The translations under genes were made by a program, and so were the position numbers. From assembly GCA_947088155.1 (NCBI GenBank), contig CAMUFL010000008.1:1-64000 (forward strand): a stretch of DNA of 64,000 nucleotides, written 5' to 3'. This stretch comes from an uncultured Gardnerella sp. GTDB taxonomy: Bacteria; Actinomycetota; Actinomycetes; Actinomycetales; Bifidobacteriaceae. Positions 53,437-62,718 of this stretch are shown piece after piece (within the stretch, counting starts at the first letter, position 1; each line of letters starts with the position of its first letter). A model generated the notes under the pieces. The model was not told the origin of the DNA. It searched no databases and saw only the letters and a program-made list of their open reading frames with translations.

Positions 53437-54270
53437 TCAGCCTTTTACCGCACCAGCCATAACGCCTTTAATAATGTACTTCTGGCAGATGAGGTAGAAG
53501 ACGATAATTGGAAGAATGGCCAGAACCAAGCAGCCCATCATAGCGCCCATTTCAACGGAGCCATAGCCACCCTTCAAATACTGAACTGCAATCGAAACCG
53601 TCTTGTACTTGTTCAAGTCCAAGGTAAGGTATGGAAGCAGGAAGTCGTTCCAAATCCACATAGTTTGCAAAATGGATACAGACACGATTGCTGGTCGCAT
53701 AATCGGCACAATAATCTGGAAGAATATGCGCGGCACAGAAGCGCCATCAATCATTGCAGACTCTTCAAGCTCTTGCGGAATGCCCTTAATCACGCCAGTG
53801 AAAATAAACACTGCAAGACCAGCACCAAAGCCTAAGTAAATAATCCACAATCCCCATGGAGTATTCAATCCGAGCTTATTGGTGATGTCGGAAAGGGTGA
53901 ACATAACCATCTGGAATGGCACAATCATGTTGAATAGGAACAAAACGTACAGAAGCTTTGCCGCCCAATTGTTCACACGAACAATCCACCATGCGCACAT
54001 TGCTGTGCAAAGCAGAATCAAAATCACAGAGCCGACGGTAATAATAATAGTCCACCAGAAGCTCATGATGAGATTCGTGCGCTCAATTCCGAGGGAATAA
54101 TTTCCAAGTCCAATAAAAGACTTAGGGTCGAGGGTAAAAGGCTCGCTTGCAATATAAATCTTCGACTTGAAGGAATTTATAAAAACTATAGCAATCGGGA
54201 AAATCCAAAGTAAGCTTACAACAGTAAAGAAGATTGTCCACAGTGTAGAATGCTTCATTTTCTCGTTCAT
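53437..54270 (-). CDS. Sugar ABC transporter permease (MalG/CUT1 type)
   Basis: 277 residues, six membrane helices, EAA loop ELEESAMIDGASVPRIFFQ near residue 165. The N-terminus begins KHSTLWTIFFTVVSLLWIFP. Overlaps the preceding permease gene by four bases (53437-54270 starts within its stop). Pairs with the permease at 54267 and probably with one or both lipoproteins at 56627-59675. Substrate not shown. Confidence 0.93.
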   Translation of the reverse strand: MNEKMKHSTLWTIFFTVVSLLWIFPIAIVFINSFKSKIYIASEPFTLDPKSFIGLGNYSLGIERTNLIMSFWWTIIITVGSVILILLCTAMCAWWIVRVNNWAAKLLYVLFLFNMIVPFQMVMFTLSDITNKLGLNTPWGLWIIYLGFGAGLAVFIFTGVIKGIPQELEESAMIDGASVPRIFFQIIVPIMRPAIVSVSILQTMWIWNDFLLPYLTLDLNKYKTVSIAVQYLKGGYGSVEMGAMMGCLVLAILPIIVFYLICQKYIIKGVMAGAVKG

Positions 54271-55121
54271 GCCACTACCTCCTTAGACCTAGTAAGCATA
54301 TTCTGAACCAAAGCAAGCACAGCAACAATTACGAAGAACACAACTGCCTTTGCTTGGCCAACGCCTTCACCGTTTGTACGTCCGTAGAACGTGTTGAAAA
54401 TGTTTAATGCCAACATTTCAGACTTATGCGAAGGCATACCATTAGTCAAAGCCAAGTTCTGGTCAAAGAGCTTGAATCCGTTGGTAACCGTTAGGAAGGT
54501 GCAAACAGTAATTGATGGCATCATCAAAGGAATGGTAATCTTAAACAGTGTTTGCATTGGTGTTGCGCCATCAACAGCAGCAGCCTCAATAACATCACCA
54601 GGGAGAGCTTGCAATCCTGCAATATAAATAATCATCATATAGCCGATTTGCTGCCAGCAAATAAGCAGCACCAAACCCCAGAAGCCATATACAGCAGAAT
54701 ATGTAATAGAACGGCCAAAGTAAGCCAAAATACCATTAAGAACAAGCTGCCAAACATAACCCAACACAATGCCGCCAATAAGATTTGGCATGAAGAACAC
54801 GGTGCGGAAAACGTTTGATCCCTTAAATTTCTTAGTAAGCATATATGCAATTGCAAAAGCAATCACATTAATAAGAATAGTGGTTACTACAGTAAACGCC
54901 GTAGTAAAAATTAACGAATGAACAAAGTGCGGATCCCTAAATGCCTTGCGGTAATTACGGATACCAACAAACTTACCGTCTGTAACAGTGTGGAATTTGG
55001 TAAAGCTCAAATACACACCCATAACAAACGGAGCAACAAAACCAATAATAAAAGCCGCAAACGTTGGCAAGGCAAATAACGCCCACCATTTACGTATTGC
55101 TTTTCCGCTCATACTAATCAT
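54267..55121 (-). CDS. Sugar ABC transporter permease (MalF/CUT1 type)
   Basis: 284 residues, six helices, EAA loop VIEAAAVDGATPMQTLFKITIP near residue 180. First gene of the operon. The start may be 55121 or the Met at 55112; GGAGGAG lies upstream of both. Divergent from the LacI gene at 55423, with a promoter at 55190-55217. Confidence 0.92.
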   Translation of the reverse strand: MISMSGKAIRKWWALFALPTFAAFIIGFVAPFVMGVYLSFTKFHTVTDGKFVGIRNYRKAFRDPHFVHSLIFTTAFTVVTTILINVIAFAIAYMLTKKFKGSNVFRTVFFMPNLIGGIVLGYVWQLVLNGILAYFGRSITYSAVYGFWGLVLLICWQQIGYMMIIYIAGLQALPGDVIEAAAVDGATPMQTLFKITIPLMMPSITVCTFLTVTNGFKLFDQNLALTNGMPSHKSEMLALNIFNTFYGRTNGEGVGQAKAVVFFVIVAVLALVQNMLTRSKEVVA

Positions 55122-55189
55122 GACTCGTCAGTTTCTCCTCCTTGAGTACGACGCCCACACAGACGCCGCTGTCCCGAACCAATAACTTC

Positions 55190-55226
55190 ATTCTACTACA
55201 TGATCCAGCGATGTCAAACGTTGTCA
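55190..55226 (-). promoter_or_regulatory. Promoter and operator of the permease operon
   Basis: Minus strand TTGACA (55212-55217), 16 bases, TAGAAT (55190-55195). The operator TGTCAAACGTTGTCA (55212-55226) covers the -35. It shares the CAAACG core with the sites at 46771, 55324 and 58070. Confidence 0.75.
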
Positions 55227-55287
55227 TTTTCTTGCAAAGAGATTATGACGACTTGTTGTTTTCAAATTAAAAAATTGCTTGTTATCA

Positions 55288-55337
55288 TTGGCTTTTTAAC
55301 AAAATCTGCTAGAATGTAAACGGTTGCAAACGTTTGT
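55288..55337 (+). promoter_or_regulatory. Promoter and operator of the LacI gene
   Basis: TTGGCT (55288-55293), 16 bases, TAGAAT (55310-55315), followed by TTGCAAACGTTTGT (55324-55337), an almost perfect AAACGTTT palindrome just downstream of the -10. Fits negative autoregulation. Confidence 0.75.
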
Positions 55338-55422
55338 TTATTATGAACTACAGAGGTCCGTATCAAACAGCCTACACGATGTCGTGGTAAAATGTTTGGC
55401 GTATGGGAATAAAGGAGTCCAC

Positions 55423-56436
55423 ATGCCGGCAAATATTCAAGATGTTGCGAATAAAGCTCATGTGTCAGTTTCAACAGTGTCACGGGCATTCACACGACCA
55501 GACTTAGTTTCTGCACCAACACGAAATAAAGTGCTTTCCATTGCCGATCAATTGAACTTTTCTATATCTAGGTCCGCAGCAGCATTGAAATCCGGCAAAA
55601 CTTTGCGTATTGCTTTGCTTATTAGCGATCAAATCCGCCTATGGTTCAGCGCATCTATTATTCAAGGTCTTAATCAAGTATTTCACGCAGCCGGATACGA
55701 TTTGTCTATTTTCCAGATTTCTAGCAGCGAAGAGCGTAGCGAATTTTTTACTTTACTTCCAACTAGGCGCAATGCAGACGCGGTTATTGTGTGCTCTTTT
55801 GATGTGAATACCAAGGAAATTGAGCAGCTTAGAACTACAGGCGTGCCTATTATTGGCATAAATTGCTTGCGCCCTCAGGACTGCGCTTTTGATGCAACTA
55901 TTAATATTGACGACGATCAAGGCGCACGTCTTATGGCTCGTCACTTGATTGGCTTAGGGCATCGCAATATTGCTTATGTGCGTACAACTCGCGACGTTTC
56001 GCTACATTTCAGCGTTTTGCAGCGTTATCATTCGTTTATTGACGAGTGTAAAAATAACGGAATCACGCCAAAAGAAATTGTGGCACCTGCAAATTTAGAC
56101 AGAATAAGCGCTATAGTTTCTATGCTTCTTGGGAATGTAAATATGCCGACTGCTATTGCTTGCCAGGAAGATGGAATTGCAATACCGCTTATGTTCCAGC
56201 TTGCTCGCAGCGGTTATGCAACTCCTGGCGATGTGTCGATTATTGGTTTTGACGATAGTTTTTATGCTCACGAAACTGGTTTAACTACTATTAGGCAGGA
56301 TCCGGTTGATATTGCTGCAACTGCCGCAAAAATGACACTTTCGCTTATAAATGGTCAAGAGGTTGAAAATCCGTATATGATTGTGCCAGCACAGCTTATT
56401 GTGCGTTCCAGCACTGCCGCTTTATTAAGTGAGTAA
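55423..56436 (+). CDS. LacI-family transcriptional regulator (sugar ABC locus)
   Basis: 337 residues from ATG 55423, chosen because AAAGGAG lies five to seven bases upstream; the longer frame begins inside the operator. HTH NIQDVANKAHVSVSTVSRAF with hinge LNFSISRSAAALKSG, then a binding-protein-like effector domain (IALLISDQIRLWFSA to TTIRQDPVDIAATAAKM). Divergent from the permease operon and upstream of the convergent lipoprotein gene. Its likely operators are the CAAACG sites listed elsewhere. Effector probably the imported sugar. Confidence 0.9.
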   Translation: MPANIQDVANKAHVSVSTVSRAFTRPDLVSAPTRNKVLSIADQLNFSISRSAAALKSGKTLRIALLISDQIRLWFSASIIQGLNQVFHAAGYDLSIFQISSSEERSEFFTLLPTRRNADAVIVCSFDVNTKEIEQLRTTGVPIIGINCLRPQDCAFDATINIDDDQGARLMARHLIGLGHRNIAYVRTTRDVSLHFSVLQRYHSFIDECKNNGITPKEIVAPANLDRISAIVSMLLGNVNMPTAIACQEDGIAIPLMFQLARSGYATPGDVSIIGFDDSFYAHETGLTTIRQDPVDIAATAAKMTLSLINGQEVENPYMIVPAQLIVRSSTAALLSE

Positions 56437-56500
56437 ATATTTTATTTTATTTAAGCAAGTAGCTTTTTATAATTCCTACACACTATTTAAATAATAAAAA

Positions 56501-56545
56501 ATCCGCTAGGACTTAACACTAACTTGTGCCAGTATCCTAGCGGAT
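56501..56545. terminator. Bidirectional terminator between lacI and lipoprotein gene
   Basis: ATCCGCTAGGA and TCCTAGCGGAT, perfect 11-base arms, between two converging genes; AATAAAAA precedes it on the plus strand, giving a T-run on the minus strand. Confidence 0.8.
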
Positions 56546-56626
56546 CCGCTTACGTCACCTTCGCTTACTTACGTCAGAGGTGTAACGTCTATTAATTTAT
56601 TTAATATTAATTTATTTAATTGAAGA

Positions 56627-57973
56627 TTAGTCCTCATCTTCGTGAGCCTGAGCATATTCCTTAGCCCAGCCATCCACGAATGCGGTCTTAACCTTATCCC
56701 ACTTGCCAGTGCCCTGAGCGTACTCGAGCAAAGCAGAGCCGAGATCGTTCTTCCAGTTGTCAGATGGCATAACGGTGAAGTTCCAGCTTACTGGGGTCTT
56801 ACCGGACTTTGCATCTTCAACAGCTGCCTGAGTCAATGGGTTGTCGGACTTAATGTCTGCGAAGCTCTTAAATGGAGTAGTGAAGCCCATCTTCTTGGAC
56901 AGAGCATCCTTACCAGCATCAGAGGTAAGCAACCACTTCAAGAAGTCCTTGGTGGCCTTCTTGTTTGCGTCGGAAGCCTTATCGTTGATGCACCAGTAAT
57001 TCTCAGAACCGGTGGCCAAGCCTTGCTTCTCTTCACCCTTAGCGCCAATGTAAATTGGGAGCATGCCAAGATCTTCGGCCTTCATACCAGCCTTGGAGAG
57101 GTCACCCCAAGCCCAAGTACCATTCTGATAGAACACAGCCTTATTCTGGGAGAATTCAGCGTTTGCATCTTCACCAGTCTTGGAGCTGAGCTGCGTTGCT
57201 GGGGTTGTGGAATCAGTGATGTAAAGATCGAAGATCTTCTTGTAGCCATCAAGGAACGTACCCTTAACCTTTGAAGGCTGCTTGGTAACGTGATCTTCCT
57301 TGAACTCGTAGTACAGAGGAAGGTTTGCAAGGTGGGTCTTGAAGCGCCAGTCAGAGCTGGAATCGAAGCCTGCGGAAGTGAAGGCACCATCAACACCAAG
57401 ATCTGCCTTATGAGCCTGAATGTCGTCAGCAACAGCCTTCAACTTATCGAAGGAGTTAATCTCTTCAGCAGACTTAACCTTTGCATCCTTAAGCTCGGTG
57501 TACTTCTTAAGCAAAGCCTTGTTGTAAATCAAGCCGTAGGTTTCCATTGCGTATGGAACACCAACAACCTTATCGCCATCCTTAAGAGCAATATCCTTGT
57601 TCTGGAGCTGGTTGTAAAGCTCGGTATCCTTCAAATCAGCGGTGTAATCCTTCCAGCTTGCGTAGCCAACTGGGCCGTTAATCTGGAAGAGTGTAGGAGC
57701 TTCGTCACCCTTGCTGATTTCGCTCTTCAAAGACTGCTCATATGTACCAGAAGCAGCGGTCTGAACCTTTACCTGAACGCCAGTCTTCTTGGTATATTCC
57801 TTAGCAACTTCCTTCCACTGGTTTGCAGCTTCTGGCTTGAAGTTCAGGAAGTAAACCTTGCCCTTCTCAGCGGCTTTTTCGCTGGAAGAGGAACCGCAAG
57901 CTGCGAGCGCGCCAAAAGCCATCGCCGAGCAAGCTACCAGTGCAATTGTTGACTTAATTGTACGATTCATCAT
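56627..57973 (-). CDS. Sugar ABC transporter solute-binding lipoprotein 1
   Basis: 448 residues from the ATG at 57973 (AAAGG upstream). Lipobox LAAC (Cys 26). Cluster of type CUT1/family 1 binding proteins; segments TLFQINGPVGYASWKDYTAD, WRFKTHLANLP and AVFYQNGTWAWGDL. Together with the paralogue at 58248 it probably feeds the permeases at 53437-55121. Codon use is biased, suggesting high expression. Promoter with operator at 58047-58084. Substrate unknown. Confidence 0.93.
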   Translation of the reverse strand: MMNRTIKSTIALVACSAMAFGALAACGSSSSEKAAEKGKVYFLNFKPEAANQWKEVAKEYTKKTGVQVKVQTAASGTYEQSLKSEISKGDEAPTLFQINGPVGYASWKDYTADLKDTELYNQLQNKDIALKDGDKVVGVPYAMETYGLIYNKALLKKYTELKDAKVKSAEEINSFDKLKAVADDIQAHKADLGVDGAFTSAGFDSSSDWRFKTHLANLPLYYEFKEDHVTKQPSKVKGTFLDGYKKIFDLYITDSTTPATQLSSKTGEDANAEFSQNKAVFYQNGTWAWGDLSKAGMKAEDLGMLPIYIGAKGEEKQGLATGSENYWCINDKASDANKKATKDFLKWLLTSDAGKDALSKKMGFTTPFKSFADIKSDNPLTQAAVEDAKSGKTPVSWNFTVMPSDNWKNDLGSALLEYAQGTGKWDKVKTAFVDGWAKEYAQAHEDED

Positions 57974-58046
57974 CGAACCTTTCTCGTATGCCGACAATCC
58001 CTTCGTTGGACTGCCACACCTCTAGGTGTCCTTATCGACAATATTT

Positions 58047-58084
58047 ATTATGCCTCAACTATTTGAATATTGCAAACGATGGCA
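58047..58084 (-). promoter_or_regulatory. Promoter and operator of lipoprotein gene 1
   Basis: Minus strand TTGCAA (58070-58075), 17 bases, CATAAT (58047-58052). The -35 forms one end of the operator TTGCAAACGATGGCA (58070-58084), one base different from the malQ operator. Leader about 70 bases. Confidence 0.75.
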
Positions 58085-58171
58085 TAACCAAAATTAACGC
58101 GTGTCGCCATAAAAATGGCACATAAAAATATCTTTAATAAAATTGGTAGGTATTTATTGGAAATAATTAAA

Positions 58172-58210
58172 GGGATTACGCAACAATTTAGCAAACGATT
58201 GCGCAATCCC
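58172..58210 (-). terminator. Terminator of lipoprotein gene 2
   Basis: GGGATT-CGCAA and TTGCG-AATCCC arms with one mismatch; 37 bases after the stop. The loop contains GCAAACGATTGC, itself an operator-like palindrome. Confidence 0.65.
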
Positions 58211-58247
58211 TTGAGGATCATAGTTCAAAACAAATTATTTAATTAAG

Positions 58248-59675
58248 CTAACTCTTGCTGTGAGCAATCGCATATTCCTTAGCCCAGCCGTCAACGAACG
58301 CGGTTTTAACTTTTGCCCACGCTTCGTTAGCTTCACTAGACTGAACGCCACCATCTTTTGTTGCTTGAGCATATGTGAGCAAACTAGAGCCAACATCGTC
58401 CTTCCAACCGTTAGAAGGCATCATAACAAACTCCCACTTAACAGGCTTTTTGCCATCTTTAGCTGTATATTCGGTAGCAGCCTGAACAAGAGGATTTTCT
58501 GCTTCAGGGAAATCTTTGAAAGGAGTAGCAAAGCCCAGCCGCTCAGTTAAAACTTTCTTACTATAATCTGAAGTAAGTAGCCATTTAAGGAAGTCATTAG
58601 TTGCCTGCTGATTCTTTGCTGGAGCCTGTTTATTAATGCACCAATAGTTTTCAGAACCAGTAGCCATGCCTTGTTTCTCTTCACCATTAGCGCCAATGTA
58701 AATTGGGAGCATGCCAACGTCGTCAGATTTTATGCCAGCATTTGCAAGGTCACCCCAAGCCCAAGTACCATTCTGGTAGAACACAGCTTTACCAAGCGCA
58801 AACTCATAAACAGCATCTTCGCCAGTTTTAGTGCTTAACTGGTTTACAGGAGTTGTGGAGTCAGAAATATAAAGGTCAAAAATCTTCCTGTAATTATCAA
58901 CATAACTGTTTTTGATTGACGCTGGCTGACTTTCAACTTTATCTTCAGTAAACTGGTAGTACAAAGGAATATTTGCAAGGTGTGTCTTGAAGCGCCAGTC
59001 AGAACTGGAATCGAAGCCAGCAGAAGTGAAGGCACCATCAACACCAAGCTCATCCTTGCGTTTTTGAATATCATCTGCGACTTCTTTCAACTTTTTGAAA
59101 GAAGTTATTTGATCTTCAAAAGATTTACCATCTTCTTCTGGAGTCAACTTTGAATTATGGAGATCTGCATACCTAGCAAGCAAAGCCTTGTTGTAAATCA
59201 AACCGTAATTTTCAGTAACATATGGCACAGCAACAGGCTTACCATTAGCAGTAAGAGCAAGGTCTTTGCTACTAAGCGCATCATAAAGAGGAGAATTGCT
59301 TAAATCAGCAGTGTAATCCTTCCAGTTAGCGTAACCAACAGGACCGTTAATTTGGAATAAGGTTGGCATAGCATCAGGATTATTTTTAGCTTTAGCCTCT
59401 TTAACAGCAGTACTAAGCTCATCTTCGTACTGGTGGCTTTGAGGAGTACGGACATCTATCTCAACCCCCGGATGATCTTTTTTATACTCATTAGCAATAT
59501 CTAACCAAATATCTTTGCCTTCAGGCTTGAAGTTGAAGAAAATAACCTTCCCGCCATCAGACCTATCGGTATTTGCACCAAAAGACTTAGAAAAGCCAAA
59601 AGCAGTAAACGCGCAAGCCGCCAAAACAGCGCAAACAACTAGCGCAATAATCGACTTAACTGAACGACTCATCAT
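58248..59675 (-). CDS. Sugar ABC transporter solute-binding lipoprotein 2
   Basis: 475 residues from ATG 59675. Lipobox LAAC (Cys 21). Closely related to the protein at 56627 across its whole length (shared WRFKTHLAN, AVFYQNGTWAWGDL, SENYWCIN) and even shares the AAAGGTTCGATGATG start context, so a tandem duplication. It has insertions near residues 100 and 200 and less biased codons than paralogue 1. No CAAACG operator is visible upstream. Probably a receptor of different specificity for the same permease pair. Confidence 0.92.
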   Translation of the reverse strand: MMSRSVKSIIALVVCAVLAACAFTAFGFSKSFGANTDRSDGGKVIFFNFKPEGKDIWLDIANEYKKDHPGVEIDVRTPQSHQYEDELSTAVKEAKAKNNPDAMPTLFQINGPVGYANWKDYTADLSNSPLYDALSSKDLALTANGKPVAVPYVTENYGLIYNKALLARYADLHNSKLTPEEDGKSFEDQITSFKKLKEVADDIQKRKDELGVDGAFTSAGFDSSSDWRFKTHLANIPLYYQFTEDKVESQPASIKNSYVDNYRKIFDLYISDSTTPVNQLSTKTGEDAVYEFALGKAVFYQNGTWAWGDLANAGIKSDDVGMLPIYIGANGEEKQGMATGSENYWCINKQAPAKNQQATNDFLKWLLTSDYSKKVLTERLGFATPFKDFPEAENPLVQAATEYTAKDGKKPVKWEFVMMPSNGWKDDVGSSLLTYAQATKDGGVQSSEANEAWAKVKTAFVDGWAKEYAIAHSKS

Positions 59676-59863
59676 CGAACCTTTCCACACACTTACAGGC
59701 TTCTTAAAACTACCTAGTTGCTGCTAATAAATTGCTATTGAATACTGAATAAATCACAGTAGTGAACTAATATTACAGCAAATGCAAGACTCAAATATAT
59801 AAATGTATCTGCAATAAAAATTGTGCAAATCGCAATAAAATATCTGAAATTCTAAACCGTATT

Positions 59864-60574
59864 TCAGCAATTCCAATGCACAATCACATTGTCGCCTTTG
59901 TACTCGCCAAGCACAGAATAATGCGCGGTATCCATACGAAGAAGTCGCGCAAAATCTGGGTTCACTCCCAGCCAGCGAGTAGTTAATATACGCAACACAT
60001 GAGCATGCGCGACCACAAGCACATTTTTACCCTGCTTAAGTTTAGGAATTGCAGCATCAATAATTTTTTGAGTACGATCCGAAACCTCTTGCAAACTTTC
60101 GCCAGAAGTTCTATGCACATCAACTTCCTCACCATTAGGAAGCACCTCTCGAGCATCGCTAATCATATGCTCAGGAAGAACTTTAGGTCCATGCTTCCAC
60201 ACATCCCAAGCCTCAACTCCACTTAACTCCGCAATATCGCCGCGCGTGCGACCTTCAGCAGCACCATAATCCCACTCCAGCGCACCTTCGCAAATTGTAT
60301 ACGAATCGAAACCAGCAAGTTGAGCTGTTTGCTGCGCGCGACGAAGCGGACTCACAAATACGCAATCCTTATCAAAACCTTGCGGAAACTCATCGCGCAA
60401 ACGCTCTCCAGCCTCTTTTGCCTGCTCAACACCGACTTCAGTAAGCGGCAAATCCGTGCGCCCAGTATGCTGGCCAGACACACTCCAAGCTGTTTGACCG
60501 TGACGAAGCAGCACCAAGCAGCCCTGCTTCGAGCACTTTTTTTCGCATAATTCTTGAGTAGCGTTATTCTGCAT
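59864..60574 (-). CDS. Histidine phosphatase (phosphoglycerate mutase-like)
   Basis: About 236 residues from ATG 60574, preferred for GAGGAA nine bases upstream; an ATG at 60628 is also in frame. LVLLRHGQTAWS carries the RHG catalytic His; the second His is in VVAHAHVLRIL. LEWDYGAAEGRTRGDI is typical of the broad-specificity (PhoE/GpmB-like) branch. Substrate not deducible. A Cys-rich leader (CEKKCSKQGC) precedes the domain. Confidence 0.9.
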   Translation of the reverse strand: MQNNATQELCEKKCSKQGCLVLLRHGQTAWSVSGQHTGRTDLPLTEVGVEQAKEAGERLRDEFPQGFDKDCVFVSPLRRAQQTAQLAGFDSYTICEGALEWDYGAAEGRTRGDIAELSGVEAWDVWKHGPKVLPEHMISDAREVLPNGEEVDVHRTSGESLQEVSDRTQKIIDAAIPKLKQGKNVLVVAHAHVLRILTTRWLGVNPDFARLLRMDTAHYSVLGEYKGDNVIVHWNC

Positions 60575-60735
60575 AGCTTCACATTCCTCTACAGCGCCAC
60601 GTAACCCTTCCGTCGCGCCGGACGCCAAGCGGCACGAGTTTGTTCACGTATATTTCTCAAAATGCATCCACACTGCTACAAATCGAGATTACTGTTCTAT
60701 GTTACCGCCAAAATTGGTATTTCGTTACCACTAAC

Positions 60736-61200
60736 ATGGAAAATATGACGCAATTATCATCGGCAAACAATAAATCCGCTCGTAATCATCGCACGGCTCA
60801 AGCTACTGTAAAGCGACTTAATGCAGCAAATCATAAGATTGATGTTCTTCGCGAGCGCCGATTAAAAAACCCAAATACTTTAGGAGATTCGTTGCTTAAA
60901 GCCGCGCTTCCGTCTTTTGCAACGTTTATAGCTGGGCAAATTGCGCATTTAATATGGAAAAAACATGTTGATACTAAAAAGATCAATTTAAACTCTAATA
61001 ATCGTCCTAACAATCTTTCTAAAGAAAAAATCGCGCAAAAGCAGCATGTTAAGCAAGAAGAACCATTGCTAATGTCTATTGGTTTTGCAGTATTTTCTGC
61101 GATTCTTACTACGATTGTTGGTCGCTTAGTAAGTCACGGAACCTTGTCTTATGTTGCGCGAAGGCAAAGAAAACGTCAATTTAGAAAAAATAAATTCTGA
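60736..61200 (+). CDS. DUF4235-family membrane protein
   Basis: About 154 residues from ATG 60736; starts at 60640 and 60745 are also in frame and none has a clear ribosome-binding site. Two hydrophobic segments (AALPSFATFIAGQIAHLIW and LLMSIGFAVFSAILTTIVG) separated by a basic linker, and an Arg/Lys-rich C-terminus. This layout fits the DUF4235 family of small actinobacterial membrane proteins; function unknown. Divergent from the phosphatase gene. Confidence 0.65.
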   Translation: MENMTQLSSANNKSARNHRTAQATVKRLNAANHKIDVLRERRLKNPNTLGDSLLKAALPSFATFIAGQIAHLIWKKHVDTKKINLNSNNRPNNLSKEKIAQKQHVKQEEPLLMSIGFAVFSAILTTIVGRLVSHGTLSYVARRQRKRQFRKNKF

Positions 61201-61276
61201 TTTTGAACAAATGAACTGAGAATGCAAAAATAAGCGAAATAATAAAAGGGATATAAAAATAAGGGATAAGAATAAC

Positions 61277-62065
61277 GTGCAAAACTTACGTCATAACGAA
61301 ACTATCGATACTTTACTAAACCGCCGCTCTATTCGCGCTTTTATCAGCGAAGCAATTGACGAAGATACAGTCGCGACTCTTGAAACCGTAGCTCAGCGAG
61401 CCGCTTGCAGCCAGTTTTTGAACGACTGGTCAGCGATTAAAATTACGGATAGCGCAATTAAGCAGAAGCTTTCCGAAATCGGCAACCAAACATATATTGC
61501 TACAGCTCCGCTGTTGTACGTTTTTATTATTGACCAGCACAGAAACGCTGTAATTGCGCGAAAAAATGGCGTAGATGTAGATACCAGCAGCGACGAGTTT
61601 ATGCTTAAAACTCGTTACCGCTTTACTCAAGCACAAAACGACGTTATTTTAGCGCTTCACGCTATGGAAACTGCTGCGGAATCTTTGGGGCTTGGTTGCG
61701 TAATTCTTGGTTCAATTTTGAACAGTAGAACTCAGCTTATTGATATTTTGAATTTGCCTGAATACACGTACCCTGTGCTCGGCTTGGCAATTGGTAAGCC
61801 TGCGCAAAATCCGGAATTAAAGCCGCGAATGAACGCTAACATGCAGATTTTTGAGAATACTTACCCTGCTGACGACGCTGAATTATTAGAAAATCTTGCT
61901 GATTTTGACGCTCGCGTGCATCAATATTACGATTTGCGAAATGCCAGCAGACCGGTTGACGCTTTTAGCGCGCAAATTGTTGCATTGGCAGCGGATAGTA
62001 GCGCTAAAAAGCATGAGGCAGAGAATGTTGAGCAAGTTGCAAGGCAAGGTTTTAACGTTGCGTAA
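61277..62065 (+). CDS. NfsA-type nitroreductase/NADPH-dependent flavin oxidoreductase
   Basis: 262 residues; the start codon is GTG with AAGGGA upstream. NRRSIRAF near residue 15, AAESLGLGCVILGSI and YPVLGLAIGKPAQNPELKPR are the FMN-binding nitroreductase signatures of the NfsA branch. Reduces quinones or nitro compounds with NADPH. Members of this family activate nitroimidazoles such as metronidazole in some bacteria, so it is of interest in a vaginal organism (inference). Confidence 0.9.
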   Translation: MQNLRHNETIDTLLNRRSIRAFISEAIDEDTVATLETVAQRAACSQFLNDWSAIKITDSAIKQKLSEIGNQTYIATAPLLYVFIIDQHRNAVIARKNGVDVDTSSDEFMLKTRYRFTQAQNDVILALHAMETAAESLGLGCVILGSILNSRTQLIDILNLPEYTYPVLGLAIGKPAQNPELKPRMNANMQIFENTYPADDAELLENLADFDARVHQYYDLRNASRPVDAFSAQIVALAADSSAKKHEAENVEQVARQGFNVA

Positions 62066-62118
62066 GATTTAAGCGCAGCATACGCTTCATATTGTGAATG
62101 TACAGTATCAATACGTTA

Positions 62119-62376
62119 TTAGCGCCGTCTTGGCTTGTATCCGCGTTTTCTAGACCTAGGCTTTGTGCTTGCAGACGGCGAGCGCATATCCGAATACATG
62201 CGATCTACCGGATTTTTATGCGTCAAATGCCAGCATCCGCAATATTCGCAAGCGTAAACCCACAATTGCGCGCCGCGCTCTCGTAAACTTTGCTCCGCTG
62301 CCATAAGAGCCTGCCCTTTATTCTTATACATGATTTTTTGGGTAGATTCGCAGCGCTTCGGAGTAAAGAAATACAT
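62119..62376 (-). CDS. Small CxxC (zinc-knuckle-like) protein
   Basis: About 85 residues from ATG 62376. Core motif ACEYCGCWHLTH, like the YxCxxCxxWHLT motif of small actinobacterial proteins of unknown role, with a KNKGQALMAAEQ helix before it and a basic tail (KPRSRKRGYKPRRR). The tail suggests nucleic-acid binding. A longer frame starts at 62427. No clear ribosome-binding site; transcript may be leaderless. Confidence 0.6.
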   Translation of the reverse strand: MYFFTPKRCESTQKIMYKNKGQALMAAEQSLRERGAQLWVYACEYCGCWHLTHKNPVDRMYSDMRSPSASTKPRSRKRGYKPRRR

Positions 62377-62427
62377 AGCTTTTATGGTAGCAAACCGCTT
62401 AACAGAGCTTATACAAGACGCACGCAA

Positions 62428-62718
62428 TGTCGTAAATCATGCAGTATTCCTAAACTTAAGCCACAAAACACATTCACAAAAGTTCAATATAAATTCAATT
62501 TCTTATACTTTAGTTCAATTTTTCTACTATATTTCTACTATTTTTTACTATTTTCTACTATTTTTCGTCATTTTTTGAAAAATTACTATACAAAAATAAT
62601 TTTTGCGACTAACATTAGGCAAATAATTCAATTTAATACTTATATTTTGAACTTTATTGTGAACTTTGCTATCAGTTTGTTCAATTTATAAATGCTGGTT
62701 TTACGAGAAAGAAAGATT
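62428..62718. other. AT-rich intergenic region
   Basis: No gene seen. Contains an imperfect TTCTACTATTTT repeat (about four units, 62521-62572), otherwise featureless. It separates the divergent CxxC gene and the HTH-aminotransferase gene. Confidence 0.6.
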
